Shown here: positions 1 to 4,942 of the stretch, piece by piece
Layout: every line of letters starts with the position of its first letter
Numbering within the stretch: the stretch's first letter is position 1
NCBI GenBank assembly: GCA_030609625.1
Contig: JAUWBX010000089.1
Span: 1 to 7,308 of the forward strand
Source: Phycisphaerae bacterium
GTDB taxonomy: Bacteria > Planctomycetota > Phycisphaerae > Sedimentisphaerales > Anaerobacaceae
Length of the DNA stretch: 7,308 nucleotides
Direction: 5' to 3'
Translations under genes and position numbers: made by a program
The notes under the pieces: generated by a model
What the model was told of the DNA's origin: nothing
The model's input: the letters and a program-made list of their open reading frames with translations, nothing else
Databases searched by the model: none

Positions 1-7
1 TTAGCTC

Positions 8-49
8 ACTCCTCACTAACGACCAGTGCCGAGTCTCGGAGTTTTTTTT
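8..49 (+). terminator. Possible rho-independent terminator of an upstream gene
   Basis: A run of eight T (42-49) directly follows GC-containing inverted repeats. ACTCC (8-12) can pair with GGAGT (38-42), enclosing CACT (14-17) paired with AGTG (25-28). A competing small hairpin, CCGA (29-32) with TCGG (36-39), is also possible. The stem is imperfect and the inner loop asymmetric, so this is only a plausible terminator. It would end transcription of a plus-strand gene lying left of the window. Confidence 0.35.
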
Positions 50-58
50 CAAATCTAC

Positions 59-87
59 TTGAAATCAAACTCGAAATATGGTATAAT
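59..87 (+). promoter_or_regulatory. Near-consensus sigma70-type promoter
   Basis: The -35 box TTGAAA (59-64) matches five of six consensus bases. It is followed by exactly 17 nt and a perfect -10 box TATAAT (82-87). Transcription would start near the A residues at 94-95. It lies just after a terminator-like hairpin, as expected for the start of a new unit. The first recognisable gene downstream, thrC, begins about 640-660 nt later, so the transcript would have a very long leader containing heptamer repeats, a short ORF and the NKPN repeat array. It may instead serve only the short ORF or a leader RNA. Confidence 0.55.
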
Positions 88-113
88 GCATCTAACTAAT
101 GGATTAGGGTCAC

Positions 114-197
114 AATAAATCGTCAATCGTCTTGGAGCGAAGCGGAAACCCCTTAGAGGACTCGTCAATCATCAATAACCAATAGTAAATAGTAAAT
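114..197 (+). repeat. Degenerate phased heptamer repeats (consensus about nnYMAAT)
   Basis: Five consecutive 7-nt units fill 163-197: CGTCAAT, CATCAAT, AACCAAT, AGTAAAT, AGTAAAT. A shorter block upstream reads AATAAAT (114-120), CGTCAAT (121-127) and a decayed CGTCTTG (128-134). The phase is exact within each block, and the conserved part is the AAT at the 3' end of each unit. No coding function is apparent. A similar heptamer-phased block with a different consensus occurs just before thrC (726-753). Confidence 0.6.
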
Positions 198-208
198 CAG
201 GGGGTTCC
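144..208 (+). promoter_or_regulatory. Possible leader stem that would hide a ribosome-binding site
   Basis: GGAAACCCC (144-152) is complementary to GGGGTTCC (201-208), apart from one bulged A. The right arm is the G-rich Shine-Dalgarno-like stretch six bases before the ATG at 211. If formed, the stem would occlude initiation of the short ORF 211-342. The 48-nt loop consists mostly of the heptamer repeats. This is a pairing seen by eye; no folding energy was computed, and no riboswitch class is recognised. Confidence 0.2.
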
Positions 209-210
209 TA

Positions 211-342
211 ATGGCCATCATCTCACAGAACGCCATCAAACCCGGCTTTTTTGTCACATCAGGACGAAATAGCGGAGAAATAGAGAGTGAGTTTCACTAT
301 CAATTATGCAAAACAAACCCAATTTCCGAAAGGCCCAAATGA
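211..342 (+). CDS. Short hypothetical ORF, 43 aa, partly within the repeat array
   Basis: The function is not recognised. An ATG follows a G-rich Shine-Dalgarno-like run (AGGGGG, 199-204) at 6-nt spacing, the best ribosome site in the first 700 bases. The frame starts MAIISQNAIKPGFFV and ends ISERPK followed by TGA inside the first NKPN repeat unit. There it reads that unit in a different frame from the longer 306-740 frame. The NPISERPK ending resembles the NPISEKPK read by the longer frame in unit 3, so the two frames use the same repeat family out of register. The product would be soluble, with no signal peptide or membrane segment. It may be a chance ORF or the remnant of a longer repeat-containing reading frame. 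Confidence 0.25.
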   Translation: MAIISQNAIKPGFFVTSGRNSGEIESEFHYQLCKTNPISERPK

Positions 343-740
343 ACGCAAATGTCTTTATCACAAAGGATTATGAAAATATAAGCGATTGGACACTTGGTCA
401 AAACAAACCCAATTCAAACCCAATCAAAGCCAATTTCCAAAAGACCAAAATGAACGCAAACGTCTTTGTCACAAAGGATTATGAAAATGAAACCGCCTTC
501 AGGCCCCAAAAAAACAAACCCAATTCAAACCCAATTTCCGAAAAGCCAAAAATGAACGTAAACTTATATGTTATAAAGGAATATGAAAATGAAACCGCCT
601 TCAGGCTCCAAAAATACAAACCCAAACAAAGCCAATTTCTGTACCATTGGCTCCGTTTATTGTTTATAATTTCAGGACTGTGCAAGAAGAGCCGATACAT
701 AAATTCGGCGCTCCTCGCCCGTGAATCACGAGTCGAATGA
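306..740 (+). CDS. Repeat-derived hypothetical protein (NKPN/MNxN/KDYEN repeats), 144 aa
   Basis: No function is recognised. Three tandem repeats of 30, 37 and 34 codons (309-398, 399-509, 510-611) plus a partial fourth copy give a strongly Asn/Lys-rich product. Each full unit reads NKPN..., then MNxN, then KDYEN or KEYEN; the second and third continue ETAFRxQ. The copies differ mostly by conservative changes (A/V, V/L, F/Y, D/E). Indels of 11, 10 and 1 nt between copies sum to multiples of three, so the frame stays open. Against a real gene, there is no Shine-Dalgarno site before the ATG at 306, the C-terminal third is unrelated low-complexity sequence, and the stop overlaps the heptamer block before thrC. 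It is more likely an intergenic repeat family that happens to be open, or that was once translated. Confidence 0.3.
   Translation: MQNKPNFRKAQMNANVFITKDYENISDWTLGQNKPNSNPIKANFQKTKMNANVFVTKDYENETAFRPQKNKPNSNPISEKPKMNVNLYVIKEYENETAFRLQKYKPKQSQFLYHWLRLLFIISGLCKKSRYINSALLARESRVE
309..638 (+). repeat. Tandem array of ~100-nt NKPN/KDYEN intergenic repeat
   Basis: Units begin with AAACAAACCC-like sequence at 309, 399, 510 and, decayed to AAATACAAACCC, at 612. The most conserved core is an ATGAACG-containing block ending GATTATGAAAAT (or GAATATGAAAAT), followed by AAACCGCCTTCAGG in units 2 and 3. Unit lengths are 90, 111 and 102 nt. Within units 2 and 3 the short motif AAACCCAAT is itself duplicated 11 nt apart. 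There are no unique spacers and no repeat symmetry of the CRISPR kind. I recall similar translated repeats from planctomycete genomes; this was not searched. Confidence 0.75.
641..725 (+). other. Non-coding stretch before thrC, no clear signal
   Basis: A TATAAT hexamer lies at 665-670, but no -35-like hexamer lies 16-18 nt upstream, so it is not called a promoter. A small hairpin, GCCGA (691-695) with TCGGC (705-709) around a 9-nt AT-rich loop, has no following T tract. If thrC has its own promoter it should lie here, but I cannot place it. Confidence 0.3.
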
Positions 741-753
741 CGAGATACGAGAA
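726..753 (+). repeat. Heptamer-phased repeat overlapping the thrC upstream start
   Basis: Four successive 7-nt units are visible: TCACGAG, TCGAATG, ACGAGAT, ACGAGAA. The most upstream in-frame ATG of thrC (737-739) is part of the second unit, and its first codons simply translate the repeat. This argues that the true thrC start is the next ATG at 755, immediately after the block. Confidence 0.5.
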
Positions 754-754
754 T

Positions 755-2095
755 ATGACTGGTACAGCTTATCAGAAGTGTATTAATCCGGATTGCGGGG
801 CCGAGTTTGACTGCGGTCAGGCGATGTTTAAGTGCCCAAAATGCGGCGAACTGTTGGATATTCGCTATAACTGGGACAAAATTGAGGTTCCAGATAAATT
901 AAGTGATTTTGCTAAACGCTGGGCGAACAGAGACAAGCCTTTGAATTTTTCCGGCGTCTGGCGATTCCGCGAGCTATTGAGTTTCTGTGAAGGTAAATAT
1001 AAAGTAACCATCGGCGAGGGTCAGACAATTCTGCAGCAAAATGACGCTGTAGCTGAATATGCCGAAGTAAATCCGGGACGTTTATATCTGCAATATGAAG
1101 GGCTGAATCCGTCCGGCTCGTTCAAAGATAACGGGATGTCAGCGGCGTTCAGTCATGCAAAAATGGTCGGCGCAACTTCGAGCGCGTGCGCATCAACGGG
1201 CAATACCTCGGCATCGGTGGCTTTGTATGCACATAGCTGCGGCGTGAAATGCACGGTGTTTATCGGTTCAGGTCGAATCGCCTTCGGCAAACTCAGCCAG
1301 TCAATGGATTACGGTGCGCAAACGATTCAAATACTCGGTGACTTCGATGACTGTATGCGCCAGGTTCAGGATGTCTGCACAAAGCTGGGACTGTACCTGC
1401 TCAATTCGCTAAACCCATTCCGACTCGAAGGACAAAAGACCATAATGTATCGAATCATTGAAGGTCTGGGTTGGGAGGTGCCGGACTGGATTGTGGTGCC
1501 CGGCGGAAACCTTGGTAATTCCAGCGCTTTCGGCAAGGCCTTTTACGAATTGAAGCAGCTTGGCCTGATTAAGCGGATACCACGAATGGCAATCATTAAC
1601 GCTACCGGCGCCGACACCTTGACCGACTTGGTCAATAATAAAAAGCTGACCTGGAATAATGGTAAAGTTGACCAGGCAATTATTGACGACTATTACGCTG
1701 ACCTGACGGCCCGGAGCTTTTCGCCGCATACTTGTGCTTCGGCGATAGAAATATCACGGCCGGTCAATCTGAAAAAATGCCTTCGGTCAATCGATATATG
1801 TGATGGCGTTGTACGCGCGGTAACGGACGAAGAAATTTGTGACGCGAAGGCGATTGTCGGTAAATATGGATTGGGCTGTGAGCCGGCTTCGGCGGCGACA
1901 ATAGCAGGCCTGAAGCACCTCAGGGCTGAAAATATAATCGGCGGCGATGAGCGGGTTGTGTGCGTCTTGACAGGCCATCCGTTAAAAGACCCCAACGTAA
2001 CGGTCAACTACCACAAAGAAAAACAGGGCCAATTCAACAATCCGCCCATAGAGGCACCGAACGACCTCGATGCGATTATAAAGCTGATAAAATAA
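755..2095 (+). CDS. thrC: Threonine synthase (PLP-dependent), with N-terminal zinc-ribbon
   Basis: This cytoplasmic enzyme converts O-phosphohomoserine and water to L-threonine and phosphate, the last step of threonine synthesis. The 446-residue product opens with a likely zinc-binding knuckle: C9 and C14 (Cx4C), then C27 and C30 (Cx2C). The fold-type II PLP core follows. NPSGSFKDNG carries the Schiff-base lysine at K124. ASTGNTSAS lies at about 146-153. A glycine-rich phosphate-binding loop GGNLGN spans 250-255, and CEPASAA and TGHPLKDP are near the C-terminus. Length and motif order fit threonine synthase better than cysteine synthase or threonine dehydratase. I chose the ATG at 755 because the alternative at 737 lies inside a heptamer repeat and would add only six repeat-encoded residues; neither start has a strong Shine-Dalgarno site. 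The next gene begins 29 nt after the stop, so co-transcription is likely, although thrC has no obvious role in the envelope locus. Confidence 0.93.
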   Translation: MTGTAYQKCINPDCGAEFDCGQAMFKCPKCGELLDIRYNWDKIEVPDKLSDFAKRWANRDKPLNFSGVWRFRELLSFCEGKYKVTIGEGQTILQQNDAVAEYAEVNPGRLYLQYEGLNPSGSFKDNGMSAAFSHAKMVGATSSACASTGNTSASVALYAHSCGVKCTVFIGSGRIAFGKLSQSMDYGAQTIQILGDFDDCMRQVQDVCTKLGLYLLNSLNPFRLEGQKTIMYRIIEGLGWEVPDWIVVPGGNLGNSSAFGKAFYELKQLGLIKRIPRMAIINATGADTLTDLVNNKKLTWNNGKVDQAIIDDYYADLTARSFSPHTCASAIEISRPVNLKKCLRSIDICDGVVRAVTDEEICDAKAIVGKYGLGCEPASAATIAGLKHLRAENIIGGDERVVCVLTGHPLKDPNVTVNYHKEKQGQFNNPPIEAPNDLDAIIKLIK

Positions 2096-2124
2096 AGCAG
2101 GATTATGGGAATCGGAGAAAAAAC

Positions 2125-2472
2125 ATGCTCGATTCAACGATTGAATTTTTTAAAAGCGCGATAACGGAACAGATAACCGGTGACCCTGTTTGGGCAACTA
2201 TAGCTTTGGTGGGTGAGGCGATATTTGGCGGACGGTTTGTCTTACAATGGATAATCAGCGAATACAAAAAGAAATCTCACGTGCCGGTGGCTTTTTGGTT
2301 TATGTCATTAGCGGGCAGTTTAATCTTATTTAGTTATTCTATTCATATAAAAAACCCGATTTTTATGCTTGCGTTTTCGCTGAACACCCTGATATATTTG
2401 AGGAATCTTCACCTGATTCACAAACATGCTAAGAGAAGTGTTGTCACTGTTACTGAGAAAACTGAGGATTGA
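2125..2472 (+). CDS. LAB_N (lipid A biosynthesis N-terminal) domain membrane protein, 115 aa
   Basis: A small inner-membrane protein made up almost wholly of the domain also found at the N-terminus of some lipid-A-disaccharide synthases (Pfam LAB_N). Family hallmarks are visible: RFVLQW (37-42), a serine/glutamate pair (45-46) and a basic KKKSHVPVAFW stretch (48-58). SLAGS (61-65), a Tyr at 71 and YLRNL (91-95) follow. Three hydrophobic segments lie at roughly 21-43, 54-73 and 77-96, followed by a charged tail. The start at 2125 has a good Shine-Dalgarno site (GGAG, 2114-2117, 7-nt spacing). The frame is open further upstream to 1960, but that part overlaps thrC and is not credible. The biochemical role of stand-alone LAB_N proteins is unclear to me. 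They commonly sit beside GT2 and ArnT-like genes, as here, which suggests a helper role in polyprenyl- or lipid A-linked sugar transfer. Confidence 0.88.
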   Translation: MLDSTIEFFKSAITEQITGDPVWATIALVGEAIFGGRFVLQWIISEYKKKSHVPVAFWFMSLAGSLILFSYSIHIKNPIFMLAFSLNTLIYLRNLHLIHKHAKRSVVTVTEKTED

Positions 2473-2498
2473 GCAGGATATATAAGTGGTCATATACT

Positions 2499-2523
2499 GG
2501 CGCCTTGAAAAAGTTAAGGTGCC
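2499..2523 (+). promoter_or_regulatory. Intergenic hairpin between LAB_N gene and phosphatase gene
   Basis: GGCGCCTT (2499-2506) pairs with AAGGTGCC (2516-2523) through eight pairs, including one G-U, around a 9-nt A-rich loop. No T tract follows, so it is not a typical terminator. It may act as an RNA-stability or partial attenuation element inside the operon. Confidence 0.35.
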
Positions 2524-2569
2524 TTACGGGGAATGAGCAAAAAGCACAATTACATTGGGGATATCCATT

Positions 2570-3223
2570 TTGGAGCGACGTCTGAAACTAATATTGTCAG
2601 GGAAGAAATCCCGTTTAGTGTTGGTCACTATTCTGCTGCTTGGGGCAACTGTTTGGGTGTGGGAGGACGTGGTCAAGGATCACGTTATTCCCAAGCGATT
2701 CGGAGTGGTCAAGCAAGGCCAGATATATCGCAGCGGCCAGCTTTCCTCATCACTGGTTAAAAGGACCTTAATCAAATACAAGATAGGGGTGATTGTTAGT
2801 CTGTCGGGCGATTCAGCGGGCGACGTGGATAAGGAAGCTGAGAAGCAGGCAGCCGCTGAATTGGGTGTTGAAAGATTGGTATTCCCGCTGCGCGGTAATG
2901 GTACGGGCGATATTAATTGCTATGCCAAGGCGATCGCCGCGATATGTAAGGCAGAGAAAGAGCACAAGCCGGTGCTGGTACATTGTACCGCAGGAGCGCA
3001 ACGAACCGGCGGTGTGATTGCCGCTTACCGGTTATTTGTGGAGGGAAGGGATGTGCCTTTTGTTCTTGCCGAGATGATGCGTTACGGATGGAATCCCAAG
3101 CGTAATGTGCATCTACTGCCTTATCTCAACAGTCATATGGAAGAATTGTCGGTGCTACTGAAGCAGATGGGCGTTATTGAGGATGTCCCGGCCTTGCTGC
3201 CAAAAATAAGCCCTGTAGAGTAA
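2570..3223 (+). CDS. Membrane-anchored dual-specificity/tyrosine-type phosphatase, active-site motif intact
   Basis: A cysteine-dependent phosphatase of the DSP/PTP superfamily. Numbered from the TTG at 2570 (217 aa), a basic N-terminus (ERR...KKSR) precedes one hydrophobic segment at about 16-32. The catalytic domain begins near YRSGQ (53-57). The P-loop is HCTAGAQRT, with H138, C139 and R145, a complete HCX5R motif; D114, in a loop before it, could be the general acid. The positive-inside rule places the N-terminus in the cytoplasm and the phosphatase domain in the periplasm. The substrate is unknown; beside ArnT-like and LAB_N genes, a lipid-linked phosphate is as likely as phosphotyrosine (inference). 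The start is uncertain. In-frame TTG codons lie at 2555 and 2570, the latter preceded by GGGG at 9-nt spacing, and an ATG at 2533 is out of frame. It shares the anchor-plus-domain layout with the minus-strand protein at 4936-5481. Confidence 0.82.
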   Translation: MERRLKLILSGKKSRLVLVTILLLGATVWVWEDVVKDHVIPKRFGVVKQGQIYRSGQLSSSLVKRTLIKYKIGVIVSLSGDSAGDVDKEAEKQAAAELGVERLVFPLRGNGTGDINCYAKAIAAICKAEKEHKPVLVHCTAGAQRTGGVIAAYRLFVEGRDVPFVLAEMMRYGWNPKRNVHLLPYLNSHMEELSVLLKQMGVIEDVPALLPKISPVE

Positions 3224-3238
3224 GGGCAAAATTGCCTT
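3222..3238 (+). other. Small imperfect hairpin at the phosphatase stop codon
   Basis: AAGG(G)CAA pairs with TTGCCTT around AA, with one bulged G. It starts in the TAA stop codon and lies in the 42-nt gap before the glycosyltransferase gene. There is no T tract, so termination is unlikely. It is a minor structural note only. Confidence 0.25.
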
Positions 3239-3265
3239 AATAGTCTTGTATGGATACCGGATGAT

Positions 3266-4918
3266 ATGGATAATTTAGATAGTGCATCCATTCCGGGAAA
3301 AATCAGAGCACTGTTTTTTGTCTGTGTGTTGCTGCTTGCGATAATAACGGCATCATGGGGTATTTCTAAAACGGCATTCGAAAACCATGAGTGCTATGTC
3401 GCTACTGCTGCGCGGGAGATGCTGCAAAACGGCGAGTGGGTAATGCCTACCTACAACGGGGAACTACGGCTTCAGAAGACCCCGCTTTCCTATTGGCTCG
3501 TTGCGGGTTTGTCGCAAATAACCGGAATTCTTGATGAATTCACCGCACGGCTGCCAAGTGTTATATTTGCCGTTTTGTCGGTCGCAGCTATTCTGTACTT
3601 CGTGGACCAGTGGCTGGGTTTTCGCATTGCAATAATGTCAGCTCTTGTATGGTCAACGTCGTACAGTTACATTTATTACGCGCATAACGCTCGGCCGGAA
3701 ATGGCTCTGACGTTTTTCATAACGCTTTGCTTTCTAAGTTTTTACTCGGCCATAAATGAAAGTAGTCGTAAGAGTCAAATTATCTATATGCTTGTTTTTT
3801 GGGTGAGCTTCGGGCTGGCAATGTTGGCCAAGGGGCCTATGCCGCTGCCTCTTGTTGTGCTTCCAATATTCTTCTATATTGTCATATCACGGCAGTGGAA
3901 GAAAATGCCGAAACTACTTCCGATCGTGGGGCCTGTTATTTTTCTGGCTATCGTATTGCCGTGGCCCTTGGCCGTTGCCAACAAAGTGAATTGGGATTTG
4001 GTGGTATGGAAGCAGAATTTCTTTGACCGCTTTTTTGGAAAATACGCTTATAGTAATTACCCCATTTACTTTTACATTCCTTTTATCTTTTCGTTTGTTT
4101 TTCCGTGGGTTGCTTTCGTGCCGGGTGCGCTGGTATCGCCTTTCTACAAAATCTGGGATAAGAAGCGCAAGGTCATGCTGTTTTTGTGGCTTTGTTTTGT
4201 GGCCAATTTGCTCTTTTTGACTGTATCAGGCGGTAAGCGTAAGCACTATATTCTTCCTGCAATGCCTGCTTTTGCTATCCTAATCGGCATTTTAATGGAA
4301 GATATGGTCTTTGTTCGCAGGGCCTTTACACTAAAATTTGCTAAGAACTTTCTTCTTTGCCATATAATCTTTATCATTGTTTTGGCTGTTGGGAGTATGA
4401 TTTATGTGGCCATAGCTAAGAGCGAATTTCTGTTCATAGCGATAAGCTTAGGACTAATCGGATTGGCTATGGCAGGAGGAATTACGGCTTCATTTGCAAA
4501 AAGGAAAGCCGCTCTGGCATGCGGACTCATTTTCACAGGTTACTGTATCCTGACGATTTGCCATATCAGCTTATCAGCTCCTTTGAATAATAATAATTAT
4601 ACTAAAAGGTTTGCATTGGCGATATTAAAGACAGTGCCTGCAACGGATGACTTAGTAGCCTATGGGTATGTTTCTCCGAGAGTAGTTAATTACTTTGGAA
4701 GGCCGATTCGGATAATTGATGACAAGTCTTCAATTTACGAGCGATATAACGCGGGCACGTGGATTCTTGCAACTGATGGTGAAATGGAAGAACTTGAACA
4801 GGACGGCTGGTTAAGAAAAGTTTACCACAACGACAAAGCTGAAATGCGAGGACAAAACAGAAACACAAGAGGCTCACTATTTCACAGATTGGCGCCGAAG
4901 GTCGAAGATAGTTTTTGA
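3266..4918 (+). CDS. ArnT/PMT-family polyprenyl-phosphate-sugar glycosyltransferase, 550 aa
   Basis: An integral membrane GT-C glycosyltransferase related to ArnT (lipid A 4-amino-4-deoxyarabinose transferase) and the PMT_2 family. It should move a sugar from a polyprenyl-phosphate donor to an envelope acceptor on the periplasmic face. After a first membrane helix (about 15-33), the first loop holds an acidic catalytic-type residue in ENHECY (E42), AAREML (48-53) and LQKTPLSYWL (69-78), the counterpart of the ArnT EKPPLYYWL region. NARPEMALTF (141-150), AKGP (188-191) and SGGKRKHYILPAMPA (321-335) are further family signatures. About eleven or twelve hydrophobic helices extend to about 435, followed by a soluble C-terminal domain of about 110 residues, as in ArnT. 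The ATG at 3266 starts 42 nt after the phosphatase stop; its ribosome site is weak. I give no gene symbol because the sugar and acceptor are not known. The enzymes encoded on the converging operon suggest an amino sugar. Confidence 0.88.
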   Translation: MDNLDSASIPGKIRALFFVCVLLLAIITASWGISKTAFENHECYVATAAREMLQNGEWVMPTYNGELRLQKTPLSYWLVAGLSQITGILDEFTARLPSVIFAVLSVAAILYFVDQWLGFRIAIMSALVWSTSYSYIYYAHNARPEMALTFFITLCFLSFYSAINESSRKSQIIYMLVFWVSFGLAMLAKGPMPLPLVVLPIFFYIVISRQWKKMPKLLPIVGPVIFLAIVLPWPLAVANKVNWDLVVWKQNFFDRFFGKYAYSNYPIYFYIPFIFSFVFPWVAFVPGALVSPFYKIWDKKRKVMLFLWLCFVANLLFLTVSGGKRKHYILPAMPAFAILIGILMEDMVFVRRAFTLKFAKNFLLCHIIFIIVLAVGSMIYVAIAKSEFLFIAISLGLIGLAMAGGITASFAKRKAALACGLIFTGYCILTICHISLSAPLNNNNYTKRFALAILKTVPATDDLVAYGYVSPRVVNYFGRPIRIIDDKSSIYERYNAGTWILATDGEMEELEQDGWLRKVYHNDKAEMRGQNRNTRGSLFHRLAPKVEDSF

Positions 4919-4942
4919 TCGCATGCTGAACAAGCTCAGTTT
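4919..4942. terminator. Weak hairpin in the 17-nt convergent intergenic gap
   Basis: The stop codons of the converging genes lie at 4916-4918 (plus) and 4936-4938 (minus). CTGA (4926-4929) can pair with TCAG (4936-4939), followed on the plus strand by only three T. The stem is short, so efficient termination is doubtful and transcripts may overlap into the opposing genes. Confidence 0.2.

Noticed and set aside
309..638. CRISPR-like array of repeats
   Set aside because: Units of about 100 nt are contiguous and diverged. There are no short conserved repeats with unique spacers of uniform length and no cas genes nearby.
665..670. TATAAT as a thrC promoter
   Set aside because: No acceptable -35 hexamer occurs 16-18 nt upstream; TTGGCT at 647-652 is only 12 nt away, and there is no extended -10 TGn.
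1..736. Insertion sequence, tRNA or known riboswitch in the leader region
   Set aside because: No transposase frame, terminal inverted repeats with target duplication, cloverleaf or recognisable riboswitch core could be found by eye.
1409..2007. Long minus-strand open frames inside thrC (1409-1729, 1693-2007, 1787-1978)
   Set aside because: They lie antisense to a well-supported threonine synthase, show no family motifs and have no plausible ribosome sites.
1960..2124. N-terminal extension of the LAB_N protein into thrC
   Set aside because: It overlaps the conserved thrC end, reads as low-complexity Arg/Gln-rich sequence, and a good Shine-Dalgarno site sits before the ATG at 2125.
3525..3542. 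Paired GAATTC sites 11 nt apart as a recombination or binding site
   Set aside because: They lie in the coding sequence of the ArnT-like gene with ordinary codons, and chance is a sufficient explanation.
4585..4602. AAT microsatellite as a phase-variation tract
   Set aside because: There are only four AAT units, coding for Asn. The unit is a triplet, so slippage would not switch the frame.
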